Shown here one piece after another: positions 53,939 to 63,413 of a stretch of DNA of 64,000 nt (position 1 is its first letter; each line of letters opens with the position of its first letter). This DNA is from Undibacterium sp049340185 (GTDB lineage Bacteria > Pseudomonadota > Gammaproteobacteria > Burkholderiales > Burkholderiaceae_D): NCBI RefSeq assembly GCF_049340185.1, contig NZ_JBMPPC010000002.1, positions 1 through 64,000 on the forward strand, read 5' to 3'. The notes beneath the pieces are model-generated. The model saw nothing but the letters and a program-made list of their open reading frames with translations, ran no database searches and had not been told where the DNA came from. Both the position numbers and the translations under genes were made by a program.

Positions 53939-55585
53939 ATGGCAGCTAAACAAGTAATTTTCGGCGATGATGCACGCGCCAAGATCGTTAATGGCGTGAA
54001 TATTCTCGCTAACGCAGTTAAAGTAACATTAGGTCCTAAAGGCCGTAACGTTGTTCTGGAGCGCTCTTTTGGCGCACCTACAGTCACTAAAGACGGTGTT
54101 TCAGTCGCTAAAGAAATCGAACTGAAAGACAAGCTGGAAAACATGGGTGCACAACTGGTGAAAGAAGTGGCTTCCCGCACTTCTGACAACGCTGGTGACG
54201 GTACAACAACAGCGACCGTTCTGGCACAAGCCATCGTTCGTGAAGGTTTCAAATATGTAGCAGCTGGTTTCAACCCAACTGACTTGAAACGCGGTATCGA
54301 CAAAGCGGTTACAGCCATCGTTGCTGAAATCAAGACTCTGTCCAAGCCAACAACAACCAACAAAGAAATCGCTCAAGTTGGTTCCATCTCTGCCAACTCC
54401 GATGCAAACATCGGCGACATCATTGCCAAGGCAATGGACAAAGTCGGCAAAGAAGGCGTGATCACTGTTGAAGATGGTAAATCTTTGGACAATGAGTTGG
54501 ACATCGTTGAAGGTATGCAGTTTGACCGTGGCTATCTGTCACCGTACTTCATCAACAATCCAGAAAAACAATCTGTTATCCTGGAAAACCCGTTCATCCT
54601 GTTGTTCGACAAAAAAATCTCGAACATCCGTGACCTGCTGCCAGTATTGGAACAAGTTGCAAAATCCGGTCGCCCACTGCTGATCATCGCTGAAGATGTC
54701 GATGGCGAAGCACTGGCAACTCTGGTTGTGAACAACATCCGTGGCATCCTGAAAACTGCTGCTGTTAAAGCACCAGGCTTCGGTGACCGTCGCAAAGCCA
54801 TGCTGGAAGACATCGCTATCCTGACCGGTGGTCAAGTGATTGCTGAAGAAGTTGGCCTGACACTTGAAAAAGCGACTCTGGCAGATCTGGGTCAAGCTAA
54901 ACGTATCGAAATCGGTAAAGAAAACACCACCGTGATCGATGGCGCTGGCCAGGCTGTTGGTATCGAAGCACGCGTTAAGCAAATCCGCGCGCAAATCGAA
55001 GAAGCAACTTCTGACTACGACCGTGAAAAACTGCAAGAACGCGTTGCCAAACTGGCAGGCGGCGTTGCTGTAATCAAGGTTGGTGCTGCAACTGAAGTTG
55101 AAATGAAAGAGAAAAAAGCTCGCGTTGAAGATGCTCTGCATGCTACTCGTGCTGCGGTTGAAGAAGGCGTTGTTCCTGGCGGTGGCGTTGCTCTGTTGCG
55201 CGCACGTGAAGCAGCTGGCGTGATCAAAGGCGACAATGCGGATCAAGAAGCAGGTATCAAGTTAGTATTGAAAGCTATCGAAGCACCATTGCGTGAGATC
55301 GTTGCAAACGCTGGTGGCGAACCAAGCGTTGTGGTCAATGCGATCATCAACGGCAAAGGTAATTTCGGTTTCAATGCTGCCAACGATACATATGGCGACA
55401 TGATCGAAATGGGTATTCTGGATCCAGCCAAAGTAACACGCTCCGCATTGCAAAATGCAGCGTCTGTTGCTGGCCTGATCTTGACAACTGATGCTTTGGT
55501 TGCAGAACTGCCAGAAGACAAACCAGCCGGTGGTATGGGCGGTCATGACATGGGCGGTATGGGTGGCATGGGCGGGATGATGTAA
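53939..55585 (+). CDS. groEL: Chaperonin GroEL
   Basis: The 548-residue GroEL subunit of the double-ring folding machine. ATP-binding signature GDGTTTATVLAQAIVREG (about 86-103) and the late AALEEG-type motif AAVEEGVVPGGGVALL are complete. The C-terminal tail has the GGM repeats (GGMGGHDMGGMGGMGGMM). GGAG precedes the ATG. It follows groES in one operon and ends in a strong terminator. It is rich in favoured codons, as expected for high expression. Confidence 0.99.
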   Translation: MAAKQVIFGDDARAKIVNGVNILANAVKVTLGPKGRNVVLERSFGAPTVTKDGVSVAKEIELKDKLENMGAQLVKEVASRTSDNAGDGTTTATVLAQAIVREGFKYVAAGFNPTDLKRGIDKAVTAIVAEIKTLSKPTTTNKEIAQVGSISANSDANIGDIIAKAMDKVGKEGVITVEDGKSLDNELDIVEGMQFDRGYLSPYFINNPEKQSVILENPFILLFDKKISNIRDLLPVLEQVAKSGRPLLIIAEDVDGEALATLVVNNIRGILKTAAVKAPGFGDRRKAMLEDIAILTGGQVIAEEVGLTLEKATLADLGQAKRIEIGKENTTVIDGAGQAVGIEARVKQIRAQIEEATSDYDREKLQERVAKLAGGVAVIKVGAATEVEMKEKKARVEDALHATRAAVEEGVVPGGGVALLRAREAAGVIKGDNADQEAGIKLVLKAIEAPLREIVANAGGEPSVVVNAIINGKGNFGFNAANDTYGDMIEMGILDPAKVTRSALQNAASVAGLILTTDALVAELPEDKPAGGMGGHDMGGMGGMGGMM

Positions 55586-55627
55586 TTCCGCAAGGGCTTA
55601 CATGCTGACCACGTACGAAGCTTGGCA

Positions 55628-55658
55628 CTGATTTAGTGCTGACTTAGTGCTAAATCAG
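55628..55658. repeat. Inverted and tandem repeat after groEL
   Basis: CTGATTTAG (55628-55636) and CTAAATCAG (55650-55658) are perfect reverse complements. Inside, GATTTAGTGCT and GACTTAGTGCT are an 11-bp tandem pair with one mismatch. It lies between groEL and its terminator. Confidence 0.65.
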
Positions 55659-55666
55659 ACGCTAGG

Positions 55667-55699
55667 AAAAGCCTCACAATTCTGTTGTGAGGCTTTTTT
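55667..55699 (+). terminator. Terminator of groESL
   Basis: AAAAGCCTCACAA, TTCTG loop, TTGTGAGGCTTTT and further T residues: a 13-bp perfect stem about 80 bases after groEL. Confidence 0.95.
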
Positions 55700-55969
55700 A
55701 TTTTTAAGTTTCGATTTTAGAATCAACTACCCCTCAATTTAATTATCCGATGCTGCAAAAGCAGTGACATCAATCCTTCAATATTTGACAGGCCAGCCGT
55801 TCGCGACAAGTCTATTGGATTGTTCACACATCGTCGTATTCATAGAGTAAGATTCTCAACGCAAATATTTCTGTTTCCCGAGAACCTATTGATCTGCGCT
55901 CGCGTATTGGCGGAGTCAGCTGAATCTACACATTAAGCTCTATTTCAACGCTCACATCCAAAAGCAACT
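55700..55969. other. Intergenic region before the CruF-MpaB gene
   Basis: The rest of the 384-base gap between groEL and the fusion gene. No gene and no clear promoter or ribosome site were identified. Confidence 0.4.
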
Positions 55970-58249
55970 ATGAAATCCTCTCTGACGCGCTGGTCCGTTA
56001 TCGGCTACCTCCTCTTCTCTGCTTTTTTAATCGTAATGGCCTGGCGTACGCACAGTGAAACGACGATTGCTATCGTCGCAAGTTCGGTGTTGATGTTTGC
56101 AATGTGCTGGGCTAATGCAACGCATTTATTGGGGGCGAAAACTGCGCTGAAATTCATGCTGATCGCAGTCAGTTTTGGCTGGTTTGCCGAACAAATGGGA
56201 TCGTCACGCGGCTGGTTTTTTGGTAGTTATGTTTATACCGATGTGCTCGGATGGCGACTGGGCGATGTGCCGGCGGTGATCCCGCTGATGTGGTTTGCAC
56301 TGACCTATTCCTGCTATGTGATCAGCAATCTGATTGTATGGCGTACACCGGTCGACACCAAATCAAGCTACAGCAATATCCTGTTTATGTCGTTTCTTGC
56401 GGCAATGCTGGTTACCGCATTTGATCTCGGCGCAGACCCTTACATGGTGTACAAGCTCAAAGCCTGGATCATGACAAAAACTGATGGCTGGTGGTTTGGC
56501 GAAACGATCCAGGGTTTTTTTGGCTGGGTCTTTGTCTCACTCATGATTTTGCTGACCTTCCGCTTATCCACGCAGGATCTTCGATTACAGGCCGGGAGCA
56601 CCTATGGGAAGCGTGACGCATTGCTGCCTATGGGTTTGTATGCCAGCGCGATGGTATTTCAATTACTGGTCGGCTATCCGGTCGAAATCCGTAGCATGAC
56701 AGTGTTTGTGATGGGCATTCCTCTGCTCTGCGCCTGGGCAGGCTGGCGGCAGTGGAATAATCATGAAACAAATATAGTTCCAGTCAGCAAAATCAGCGAA
56801 GCGCAACTTGATCAATCGCAGTACCAGGCCGATCCTTTGGCAGATACCACCATTGCCAACATCGTCGGACCATGGGCATTACCGTCTGCCAGTGGTATGG
56901 CACACCTCGCCAGCCACGCAATGCAGTGGCGAAAAATCGGCATCGTGAATCAGCAGTTTGATCAGTGGCAAACCAATGCCAGTATTCAACACTGGGCACC
57001 GGCAGATAGCAGCACCCCGGCAGAAATTACTCAGGCATTGCAAACCTACCTGGCTAACGGTCAAGCTTTGCCAGTCTGGGCAGATCTTGCCAAAATCCGT
57101 CGTGCCGAAACGCTGTTTATCGATTACGGCATGCTGTCATGCACTCTGCTGTTTTGTTCAAGCCTGCCGGAATGCTATGTGATCCCCGATTTGTCCGCCG
57201 TCTTACACGTCGCCGGACAACTGGAAAAACATACCGAATACAGAATACGGTCAACGGCTGCGATGATTTTTCCCGTCATGATGAAAGACGGACTCACCAG
57301 CCCCGATGGTAGTGGCATCGCGCAAATTCTCAAAGTCCGTCTGATTCACGCGACGATCCGTAATCTGATTTTGCATGGAAAACCCGAAGATGTCGTATCA
57401 GCTTTAGGTAACAGACAAAACGATAAAGATGCTGGCATCATCCCACCGCTGGCTGCGAATGCATTACCAGAAACCTCGAACAATATGTACCAGGCGCTGT
57501 TTGCACACGGCTGGAAATTAGGCGAGGACGGCTTGCCATGCAATCAGGAAGAGCTCGCCTATACCTTGTTGACCTTCGGTTATGTATTCTTACGCAGCCT
57601 GCGTCGTCTTGGTCTAGGCTTATCGCAAGACGACGAAATTGCTTACCTGCATAGCTGGAATGTGGTCGGCCATATCCTCGGAATACAACGTGAATTAATG
57701 GCTGACGATATGGAGCAAGCCGAAGCCATGTTCGCGCAAATGCAAGCCCGCGGACGCGCAGATCCAATCTCGCCGGACCCACGTCCAGGTCTGGGTGTCG
57801 CACTGATGGCAACGATGGAATCTGTCATTCCCTTCCGTGTGATCAAAGCTTTTCCGGTTTTGATGACACGCTACCTGTGCGGCTCCGCCACTGCGCAAGA
57901 TCTGGGAATTGATCAGCGCGTGGGCTTATTGCCAAAAACTGTCTTCAGCCTGTTCATGCTCATCACGGCAGCCATTGACGGCATGGTGCGTCTGGTGCTG
58001 CCGGAATTTTCTATCTCCCGCTTCATTACCCGGGTACTCGGTACGCAATTTATAAGCGACATCCTGATGGACCAGACACGTCCGCTCAAATTGCCGGAGC
58101 ATCTTTTATCTAATGTGAATACGATGATGTCTGGCTGGTCCTCCGATCCAAAAGCTCCCGGCTGGATGAATTCTCTGGAAACCAAAATAGCCGAAGTGAT
58201 CGAAAAAAAATCTATTCCCGATGAAAATTTATCGAGGATAAAAAACTAA
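55970..58249 (+). CDS. CruF-like carotenoid-biosynthesis domain fused to an MpaB/Lcp-like oxygenase domain
   Basis: A 759-residue two-domain protein. Residues 1-265 look like the CruF/DUF422 membrane family (carotenoid 1',2'-hydratase): about seven hydrophobic helices, the block WFAEQMGSSRGWFFGSYVYT (71-90) with E74, DVPAVIPLMWF, FDLGADP and TIQGFFGWVF. Residues about 295-700 look like the MpaB/latex-clearing (DUF2236) heme oxygenase family: VRLIHATIR gives R457, H460 and R464, matching the R-x2-H-x3-R heme motif known in latex-clearing protein, followed by QEELAYTLLTFGYVFLRSLRRLG and SWNVVGHILGIQREL. A hydrophobic helix lies at about 645-668. A single frame joins both with a hydrophilic linker at about 265-295. 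An isoprenoid substrate is inferred. There is no carotenoid gene nearby. Confidence 0.82.
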   Translation: MKSSLTRWSVIGYLLFSAFLIVMAWRTHSETTIAIVASSVLMFAMCWANATHLLGAKTALKFMLIAVSFGWFAEQMGSSRGWFFGSYVYTDVLGWRLGDVPAVIPLMWFALTYSCYVISNLIVWRTPVDTKSSYSNILFMSFLAAMLVTAFDLGADPYMVYKLKAWIMTKTDGWWFGETIQGFFGWVFVSLMILLTFRLSTQDLRLQAGSTYGKRDALLPMGLYASAMVFQLLVGYPVEIRSMTVFVMGIPLLCAWAGWRQWNNHETNIVPVSKISEAQLDQSQYQADPLADTTIANIVGPWALPSASGMAHLASHAMQWRKIGIVNQQFDQWQTNASIQHWAPADSSTPAEITQALQTYLANGQALPVWADLAKIRRAETLFIDYGMLSCTLLFCSSLPECYVIPDLSAVLHVAGQLEKHTEYRIRSTAAMIFPVMMKDGLTSPDGSGIAQILKVRLIHATIRNLILHGKPEDVVSALGNRQNDKDAGIIPPLAANALPETSNNMYQALFAHGWKLGEDGLPCNQEELAYTLLTFGYVFLRSLRRLGLGLSQDDEIAYLHSWNVVGHILGIQRELMADDMEQAEAMFAQMQARGRADPISPDPRPGLGVALMATMESVIPFRVIKAFPVLMTRYLCGSATAQDLGIDQRVGLLPKTVFSLFMLITAAIDGMVRLVLPEFSISRFITRVLGTQFISDILMDQTRPLKLPEHLLSNVNTMMSGWSSDPKAPGWMNSLETKIAEVIEKKSIPDENLSRIKN

Positions 58250-58449
58250 TGCGGCAACAAACGATTGAAATAATAAATTTGCATTATCTTCTGGACAAGT
58301 TTCACGAAATACTCATAACTTCGCACAAAATGGCGCTTGACAGAAAAACCTCAGCGCCACGATACTACATCCTTCGTTTTGTGCATCTAAGCACGTGCGT
58401 AACACGATCGCTTCCATCATTACAGGTGTAGCAGCCCATCTTGCAACTC

Positions 58450-60288
58450 ATGAGAAGCCGACAAAATAATGCCACTCATTTTTTGATAAAAATCGCCAAA
58501 TACTTTATTGGCGGTCTTCTCATGCCTGCATATTTCATTGCCATCTTAATGGCATGGTCACTAACCACAAACACCTTTGCCGCAGAACCAACGACGATGG
58601 TTCTGGCGGGGACGACACAAAAAACACTTGTACTACGTGATATAAATCCCACGATTGACGCCTGGTCCGCAGTCAATATGATGTCCGACCCCAAAGGCAC
58701 GCTTAATCTAGAACAGGTCATTGCCGATCAGTCACAATTTACCCAGCCTAAAACATCCTCAGATACGCTGGGGCTGCGCAAAGATGTTGTGTGGATCCGC
58801 ATCCCGCTTGCCGTCTCATCAGCCAGCGACGGCCTTTGGGTCCTGGATATTGACTACGCTGTTTTAAATAAAATCGATGTGTACCTGACTCAGAACAATC
58901 AGCAAGTACAACATAGCTTGCTGGGGAACATGCAAGCATATTCCAAACGACCAATCACCAGCCGCTCTCACGCACTAGGGCTAAAACTCAAGCCCAATAC
59001 TGATTACACCCTTTACCTTCGAGTAAAAACTGTCGGCGCAATGATTGTACCGATCAGTTTAAGCAAGCCTTCGAGTTTCCATTCACGTGCGCTGAATGAG
59101 CAAATGCTGCAAGGATTGATGACAGGTCTGGCTTTATGTCTGCTCATGTACAGCCTAGCACAATGGTTCAGCCTGGGAGAGCATCTGTTCCTGAAATATG
59201 CCATCCTGCTGACGGGTAGCCTGATGTTTTCCCTGCTGCAGTTTGGTGTCGGCGCTCAATACGTCTGGACTGACAACGTCTGGATGGAGTTACACGCCGG
59301 TGGTCTTTCTGCACTGATCGCCGCATGCGGCTCCTTCCTCTTTATCGAGCAAGCACTGGCAGGCCGTGATCGCCATCGCTACTTCGGCGTCATGATGAAA
59401 GGCGGTGCCTGCCTGACGATGGTCTTCGCAGCGCTCTATTCGTTCGATATGATAGACATCCATATCGTAACCGCCATCATCAGTACGCTTGGTATGACCC
59501 CAGCTCTGATGGGCATGCCGGGCGCTATTGCCAGAGCTCGGCGCGGCGATACGGTAGGTGGCTACTTCCTTAGCGCGTGGGTCGTGTATTTTGTGACTAC
59601 CGCTATTCTGATTGGTGTTATCAAGGGCAGTATCCCGGCGAATTTCTGGACCTTACATTCATTCCAGTTCGGTGCCACATTTGACATGCTGGTATTCATG
59701 CGCGTCCTTGGCCTGCGTACCAAGGCGATGCACACCGAAGCACAAATTGCGACGCGCGAACGGGATACCTTACATTCGATGGCGCACACGGATCCCCTGA
59801 CCGGATTGCCGAACCGCCGAGGCCTCAATACCACACTAACCAATCTGCTACCGCATGCCTCACCCGAAAATATACTTGCCGTATATATGCTCGATCTTGA
59901 CGGATTCAAACAGGTGAACGATCGATACGGACATGATATCGGCGATGAATTACTGGTCGCCGTGGCACAACGTCTGCAGGCCAATCTACGCAGTGTCGAC
60001 CTCGTCTCGCGCTTGGGTGGCGATGAATTTGTTGTGATGTCGATGGGAGTCAATAACGTGCAGCAAGCACATGATCTCGGCAAGAAACTGCTTGATGCCT
60101 TCAGCGCGCCATTCAAATTACGGGAGCAAATTTGCAGTGTCGGCCTCACCATCGGTTACGCATTAGCGCCGCAAGACGGACATGATGCAATCAGCCTGCT
60201 AAAGCGCGCAGATGCTGCCATGTACTCAGGCAAACAAAGCGGCAAGCATTGCCTGCGCCGCGGGGAAGCGTCCGAAGGTTTAACCTGA
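58450..60288 (+). CDS. Diguanylate cyclase with 7TM-DISM sensor
   Basis: A 612-residue c-di-GMP synthase. A membrane/signal segment at about 15-45 leads into a periplasmic 7TMR-DISM extracellular domain (about 60-195, with LRKDVVWIRIPL). A seven-helix membrane block follows (about 205-405), then a short coil and the GGDEF domain (about 435-605). The active site is GGDEF and the inhibitory I-site RSVD lies five residues before it, so product inhibition is likely. HTDPLTGLPNRRGL is the usual GGDEF start. The ATG at 58450 is preferred to the upstream TTG at 58441. It lies about 200 bases after the fusion gene; the external signal sensed is unknown. Confidence 0.93.
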   Translation: MRSRQNNATHFLIKIAKYFIGGLLMPAYFIAILMAWSLTTNTFAAEPTTMVLAGTTQKTLVLRDINPTIDAWSAVNMMSDPKGTLNLEQVIADQSQFTQPKTSSDTLGLRKDVVWIRIPLAVSSASDGLWVLDIDYAVLNKIDVYLTQNNQQVQHSLLGNMQAYSKRPITSRSHALGLKLKPNTDYTLYLRVKTVGAMIVPISLSKPSSFHSRALNEQMLQGLMTGLALCLLMYSLAQWFSLGEHLFLKYAILLTGSLMFSLLQFGVGAQYVWTDNVWMELHAGGLSALIAACGSFLFIEQALAGRDRHRYFGVMMKGGACLTMVFAALYSFDMIDIHIVTAIISTLGMTPALMGMPGAIARARRGDTVGGYFLSAWVVYFVTTAILIGVIKGSIPANFWTLHSFQFGATFDMLVFMRVLGLRTKAMHTEAQIATRERDTLHSMAHTDPLTGLPNRRGLNTTLTNLLPHASPENILAVYMLDLDGFKQVNDRYGHDIGDELLVAVAQRLQANLRSVDLVSRLGGDEFVVMSMGVNNVQQAHDLGKKLLDAFSAPFKLREQICSVGLTIGYALAPQDGHDAISLLKRADAAMYSGKQSGKHCLRRGEASEGLT

Positions 60289-60328
60289 TAACAACGGGCA
60301 TGACACCACAGCTCTGCATAACAGAGTT

Positions 60329-60354
60329 AATACCATCAGAATAAATGGTATTTT
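60329..60354 (+). terminator. Possible terminator after the cyclase gene
   Basis: AATACCAT, 8 bases, ATGGTATT and TT. A perfect 8-bp stem with a short T tail; AT-rich, so weak. Confidence 0.5.
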
Positions 60355-60417
60355 CAAAAAAGAATCCGCTTATTCCATGCGGCCTTCAGCCCGAAAAAGC
60401 CCTAGAAGGCGCATCAA

Positions 60418-61110
60418 TCAAGGTGCTGATGTTTTTTTAAAACGCTTTACACGTCCCTTTTGATACATCGTCTGAATCGCCTCTTGCTGCGCAATAAACT
60501 GCTCAAAGGCCGTCAACAGAATCACATATCTTTGCTCACTCTCATCCGATTTCTCTAGCTGCATCAAGGCGTAACACGTTGCCTCTAAGGTGGACAACTG
60601 ATCAGGTTTATGCGCTTTGCGAATCCGATATTGCGATTCTCCCGTATCACGTAAAGTCACACGCGGCAGAGTCTGTAGCAAACGATTTTGATAGAGCATC
60701 TTGCGACTTTTTCGCCAGGTCCCATCGAGTACGATTAAGCGCAATAACCGAGGCTGCGCCAGTATTACAGGGTCCAGCAAAGGCGCTGTCTCCATTCCTG
60801 ATGATGCCTCTTGCGGCGTCTCTGGGTACAGCAACACATTATGCCGGTCACCCGCTTGCAAAATTGTAAGAAGCCAGTTCTCATCAAACACCTCACCGAT
60901 ATACAACTGACTCTCCTCCAGACACAGATGCAGCAAACGGGCGCTCCCTTTAGCATGCGGCACCTCCAAGGGATGCTGCAATATAACGACCTCTACCTCG
61001 CTGCTGATGGGGGTAACCCATGGGCAAATGCATGCAGATTGCGGGCGCAAGCATCGTTCGCAACCAGGTCGCCTGGTCATCACGGGTGGGTCGGTTGTGT
61101 GGTTCTGCAT
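60418..61110 (-). CDS. tapT: tRNA-uridine aminocarboxypropyltransferase (DTW domain)
   Basis: A 230-residue DTW-domain enzyme that transfers the aminocarboxypropyl group of S-adenosylmethionine to U47 of tRNA (acp3U). The N-terminal Zn-binding-like Cys set is C17, C20, C27 and C29 (CERCLRPQSACIC). The core DxTW motif is LDGTWRKSRKML, with D129, T131 and W132. QYRIRKAHKPDQLSTLEA is the conserved C-terminal block. An in-frame ATG ten codons later (MTRRPGCERC) is a possible alternative start. It is divergent from the lipoprotein gene. Confidence 0.9.
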   Translation of the reverse strand: MQNHTTDPPVMTRRPGCERCLRPQSACICPWVTPISSEVEVVILQHPLEVPHAKGSARLLHLCLEESQLYIGEVFDENWLLTILQAGDRHNVLLYPETPQEASSGMETAPLLDPVILAQPRLLRLIVLDGTWRKSRKMLYQNRLLQTLPRVTLRDTGESQYRIRKAHKPDQLSTLEATCYALMQLEKSDESEQRYVILLTAFEQFIAQQEAIQTMYQKGRVKRFKKTSAP

Positions 61111-61208
61111 GGTTCAGATTCATCCGTCATAATGTTTTACATTTTCTGCGATCCCGACGCCAGCCGGGCGCGATATTATCCGCTGATTGATTATTTATTT
61201 TGCCGTTT

Positions 61209-62429
61209 ATGATGCTGACTCGAATTCGCCCCTTAATTTACCTGATCCTGATACCGCTCTTTGTGAGTTGCGGTGGCGGCTCTGGCGGTGCTGCCACCAG
61301 TAATGCAGCCACCAATACCAGCACAAACACAGCGACGGGAACGAACACCGGTACCGTAGTTGTGCCAGACACGCCACCAGCTGCTTTTGAAAAACGTGCT
61401 GCATGGCTGGCCGCTCGCTGGGGCAGATCGTCACGATTGCTGCTAGGCCTTGGTTCTATTGATCTGGCGTCAATGCAAAAACAAACGCTTAAACCTGACA
61501 TCTACGACATGTATCTGACCGGTGTCGGCGCCGGTGCCTGGCCAACCTGGAATAGCCCGTCTGGCGCCTACATTCAAGTCGTTGCAAAAAACGCCGACAC
61601 CATTGGCGCCGTACCCATGTTCACCCTGTATCAGATGGCGGCTAACGGTGATGGTAATTTGAGCGGACTCAGCAATGCCAGCTTTATGAACCAATACTGG
61701 GCAAACGTACGCCTGCTGTTTCAACAAATCAAAACCTACGGCAAACCCACTCTGGTGAATCTGGAACCTGATTTCTGGGGTTACGCGCAGCGCGCTTCGA
61801 CTAACAATGATCCGTCAACTGTCTTCGCCTATGTGAATACCGATGCTGATTGCAGCACTCTCGCCAACAATGTCAGCGGAGTAGCAAGCTGCCTGCTACA
61901 GATTGCGCGTAAATACGCGCCAAATGCGTACGTCGGCTTTCCACCTGCCTTGTTTGGCGATATTCAATCCTCGCATCTGAGCTTCATGCAGCAATTCGGC
62001 GCAGGCAAAGCTGATTTTATCGTTATGCAAACGCTAGACAGGGATGCTGGATGCTTTGAAAGCAAGCCACAACCCAGCTATTGCGTACGAGACGGGAGCA
62101 ACTGGTACTGGGATGAAACAAACCAGACCTCACCCAATTTTTCCGAACATTTTGTGATCGCAAAAAGTTTTTATCAAGGCCTGCAACTACCGATTCTGTG
62201 GTGGCAAACCCCATTAGGTGTCGCGGCGACACAACCAGGATCATCGGGTGCATGGCGTGATAATCGTGTTCGTTATTTTCTGACGCATGCGAATGAATTG
62301 GTTGCCGCAGGCGGTCTGGGTGTCGTCTTCAGCGCCGGAGAAAGTCATCAGACGACGATCAATACGGATGGAGGTCAATACAAGACTTTATCTGAACGTT
62401 ATCTGTCTGCGCCAGCGGTATTGCCCTAA
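61209..62429 (+). CDS. Exported lipoprotein, possible TIM-barrel hydrolase, function unknown
   Basis: A 406-residue predicted lipoprotein. The lipobox LFVSC puts the lipid Cys at 21, followed by a Gly/Ser/Ala/Thr/Asn-rich linker (GGGSGGAAT and repeated TNT units) to about 55. The globular part has strands and acids that recall a glycoside-hydrolase-like TIM barrel: LVNLEPDFWGYAQ, YVGFPPALFG, DFIVMQTLDRDAG, LPILWWQTPLG and GLGVVFSAGE. The catalytic acids are not certain, so only a hydrolase-like fold is suggested. I use the ATG at 61209; the frame opens at a TTG three codons earlier. It diverges from tapT. Confidence 0.65.
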   Translation: MMLTRIRPLIYLILIPLFVSCGGGSGGAATSNAATNTSTNTATGTNTGTVVVPDTPPAAFEKRAAWLAARWGRSSRLLLGLGSIDLASMQKQTLKPDIYDMYLTGVGAGAWPTWNSPSGAYIQVVAKNADTIGAVPMFTLYQMAANGDGNLSGLSNASFMNQYWANVRLLFQQIKTYGKPTLVNLEPDFWGYAQRASTNNDPSTVFAYVNTDADCSTLANNVSGVASCLLQIARKYAPNAYVGFPPALFGDIQSSHLSFMQQFGAGKADFIVMQTLDRDAGCFESKPQPSYCVRDGSNWYWDETNQTSPNFSEHFVIAKSFYQGLQLPILWWQTPLGVAATQPGSSGAWRDNRVRYFLTHANELVAAGGLGVVFSAGESHQTTINTDGGQYKTLSERYLSAPAVLP

Positions 62430-62493
62430 TCCGGATTTGCATCACGCCTTATTTTATCGGCAAACACAACAACTGATTCCGATGCATTCCAAC

Positions 62494-63396
62494 TCACTCT
62501 TTTTGCAATAAATTTTTCAGGGCAGGTTTTAATACCGGATAGCGGAAAACAAAACCCGCTTTGTTCAAGGCCTGCGGTATCACTCGCTGCCCTCCTAACA
62601 ACAAGACTGCCCTCTCCCCCATCGCCATCTTCAACAAACCAGCAGGTGCGACTATGCATGCAGGCCGGTGCAACACACCTGCTAAAGTTTGTGTGAACTC
62701 CTCATTCCGGACTGCGCCAGGAGCCGTCATGTTGACTACACCCGTCAAAGTAGTTTGCTCTAACGCGAACAGGAATGCCGCGACATAATCATCAATGTGT
62801 ATCCAGCTCATCCACTGCTGACCTTCGCCAAGACGGGTACCCAGGCCGAGTTTAAAAGGCAGCAGCATTTTATGCAGCATGCCGCCAGTTGCATCGAAAA
62901 CCAGTCCGGTGCGCAATATCACTGTACGAATACCGAGGTCATTTGCCTTAACGGCTTGCTGCTCCCATTGCGCACATAAACGCGCCCCAAAATCCAGTCC
63001 GGCGACCCCGTTTTCGTCATTCAGTCGATCGCCAGTATCACCGTACCAGCCAATCGCTGAGCCGCTCAAAAAAACGCCAGGCTTACTAGTCGCAGCCGCC
63101 ATGCGGGCGACAAGATCACGTGTCAATGCGACCCGGCTATCGAGTAAAATTTGTTGTCGTTTTGCAGTCCAGCGCGCATCAACAATCGGTTCACCGGCGA
63201 GATTCACTACGGCATCAAATTGTACTTCCGGAGTCCACTCGCTGAGCGCTGCCATCGCTCGTACACCCGGCCCGCATATAACGCCGACCTTTGCAGGCCG
63301 CCGGCTCAAGACAGTGATCTCATGCCCCTTTGCCAGCAGTGCACGACACAAACCTCGCCCGATCAAACCCGTACCACCTGTGATGAGAATCCGCAT
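62494..63396 (-). CDS. yfcH: TIGR01777-type epimerase (YfcH-like)
   Basis: A 300-residue extended SDR/epimerase-like protein of the TIGR01777 family, enzymatic role unknown. The NAD(P) motif is ITGGTGLIGRGLCRAL (5-20), followed by VVNLAGEPIVDARW, SGSAIGWYGDTGD and the C-terminal DUF1731-like region RNEEFTQTLAGVLHRP. The length is normal. It stands alone between a lipoprotein gene (convergent) and the right-edge Nudix-like gene (divergent). Confidence 0.92.
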   Translation of the reverse strand: MRILITGGTGLIGRGLCRALLAKGHEITVLSRRPAKVGVICGPGVRAMAALSEWTPEVQFDAVVNLAGEPIVDARWTAKRQQILLDSRVALTRDLVARMAAATSKPGVFLSGSAIGWYGDTGDRLNDENGVAGLDFGARLCAQWEQQAVKANDLGIRTVILRTGLVFDATGGMLHKMLLPFKLGLGTRLGEGQQWMSWIHIDDYVAAFLFALEQTTLTGVVNMTAPGAVRNEEFTQTLAGVLHRPACIVAPAGLLKMAMGERAVLLLGGQRVIPQALNKAGFVFRYPVLKPALKNLLQKE

Positions 63397-63413
63397 ATTC
63401 TTTGCCTGTTAGA

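Noticed and set aside
54539..55246. 235-residue minus-strand frame
   Set aside because: Antisense to groEL; long antisense frames are common over highly biased codons.
58249..58431. 60-residue frame overlapping the stop of the fusion gene
   Set aside because: The TAATG overlap hints at coupling, but there is no ribosome site, no conserved features and an odd composition.
59562..60152. 196-residue minus-strand frame
   Set aside because: Antisense to the diguanylate cyclase GGDEF region.
60329..60352. AATACCAT/ATGGTATT as a copy of the TGGTATTA operator
   Set aside because: The half-sites face the opposite way and the element sits after a stop codon, so a weak terminator is more likely.
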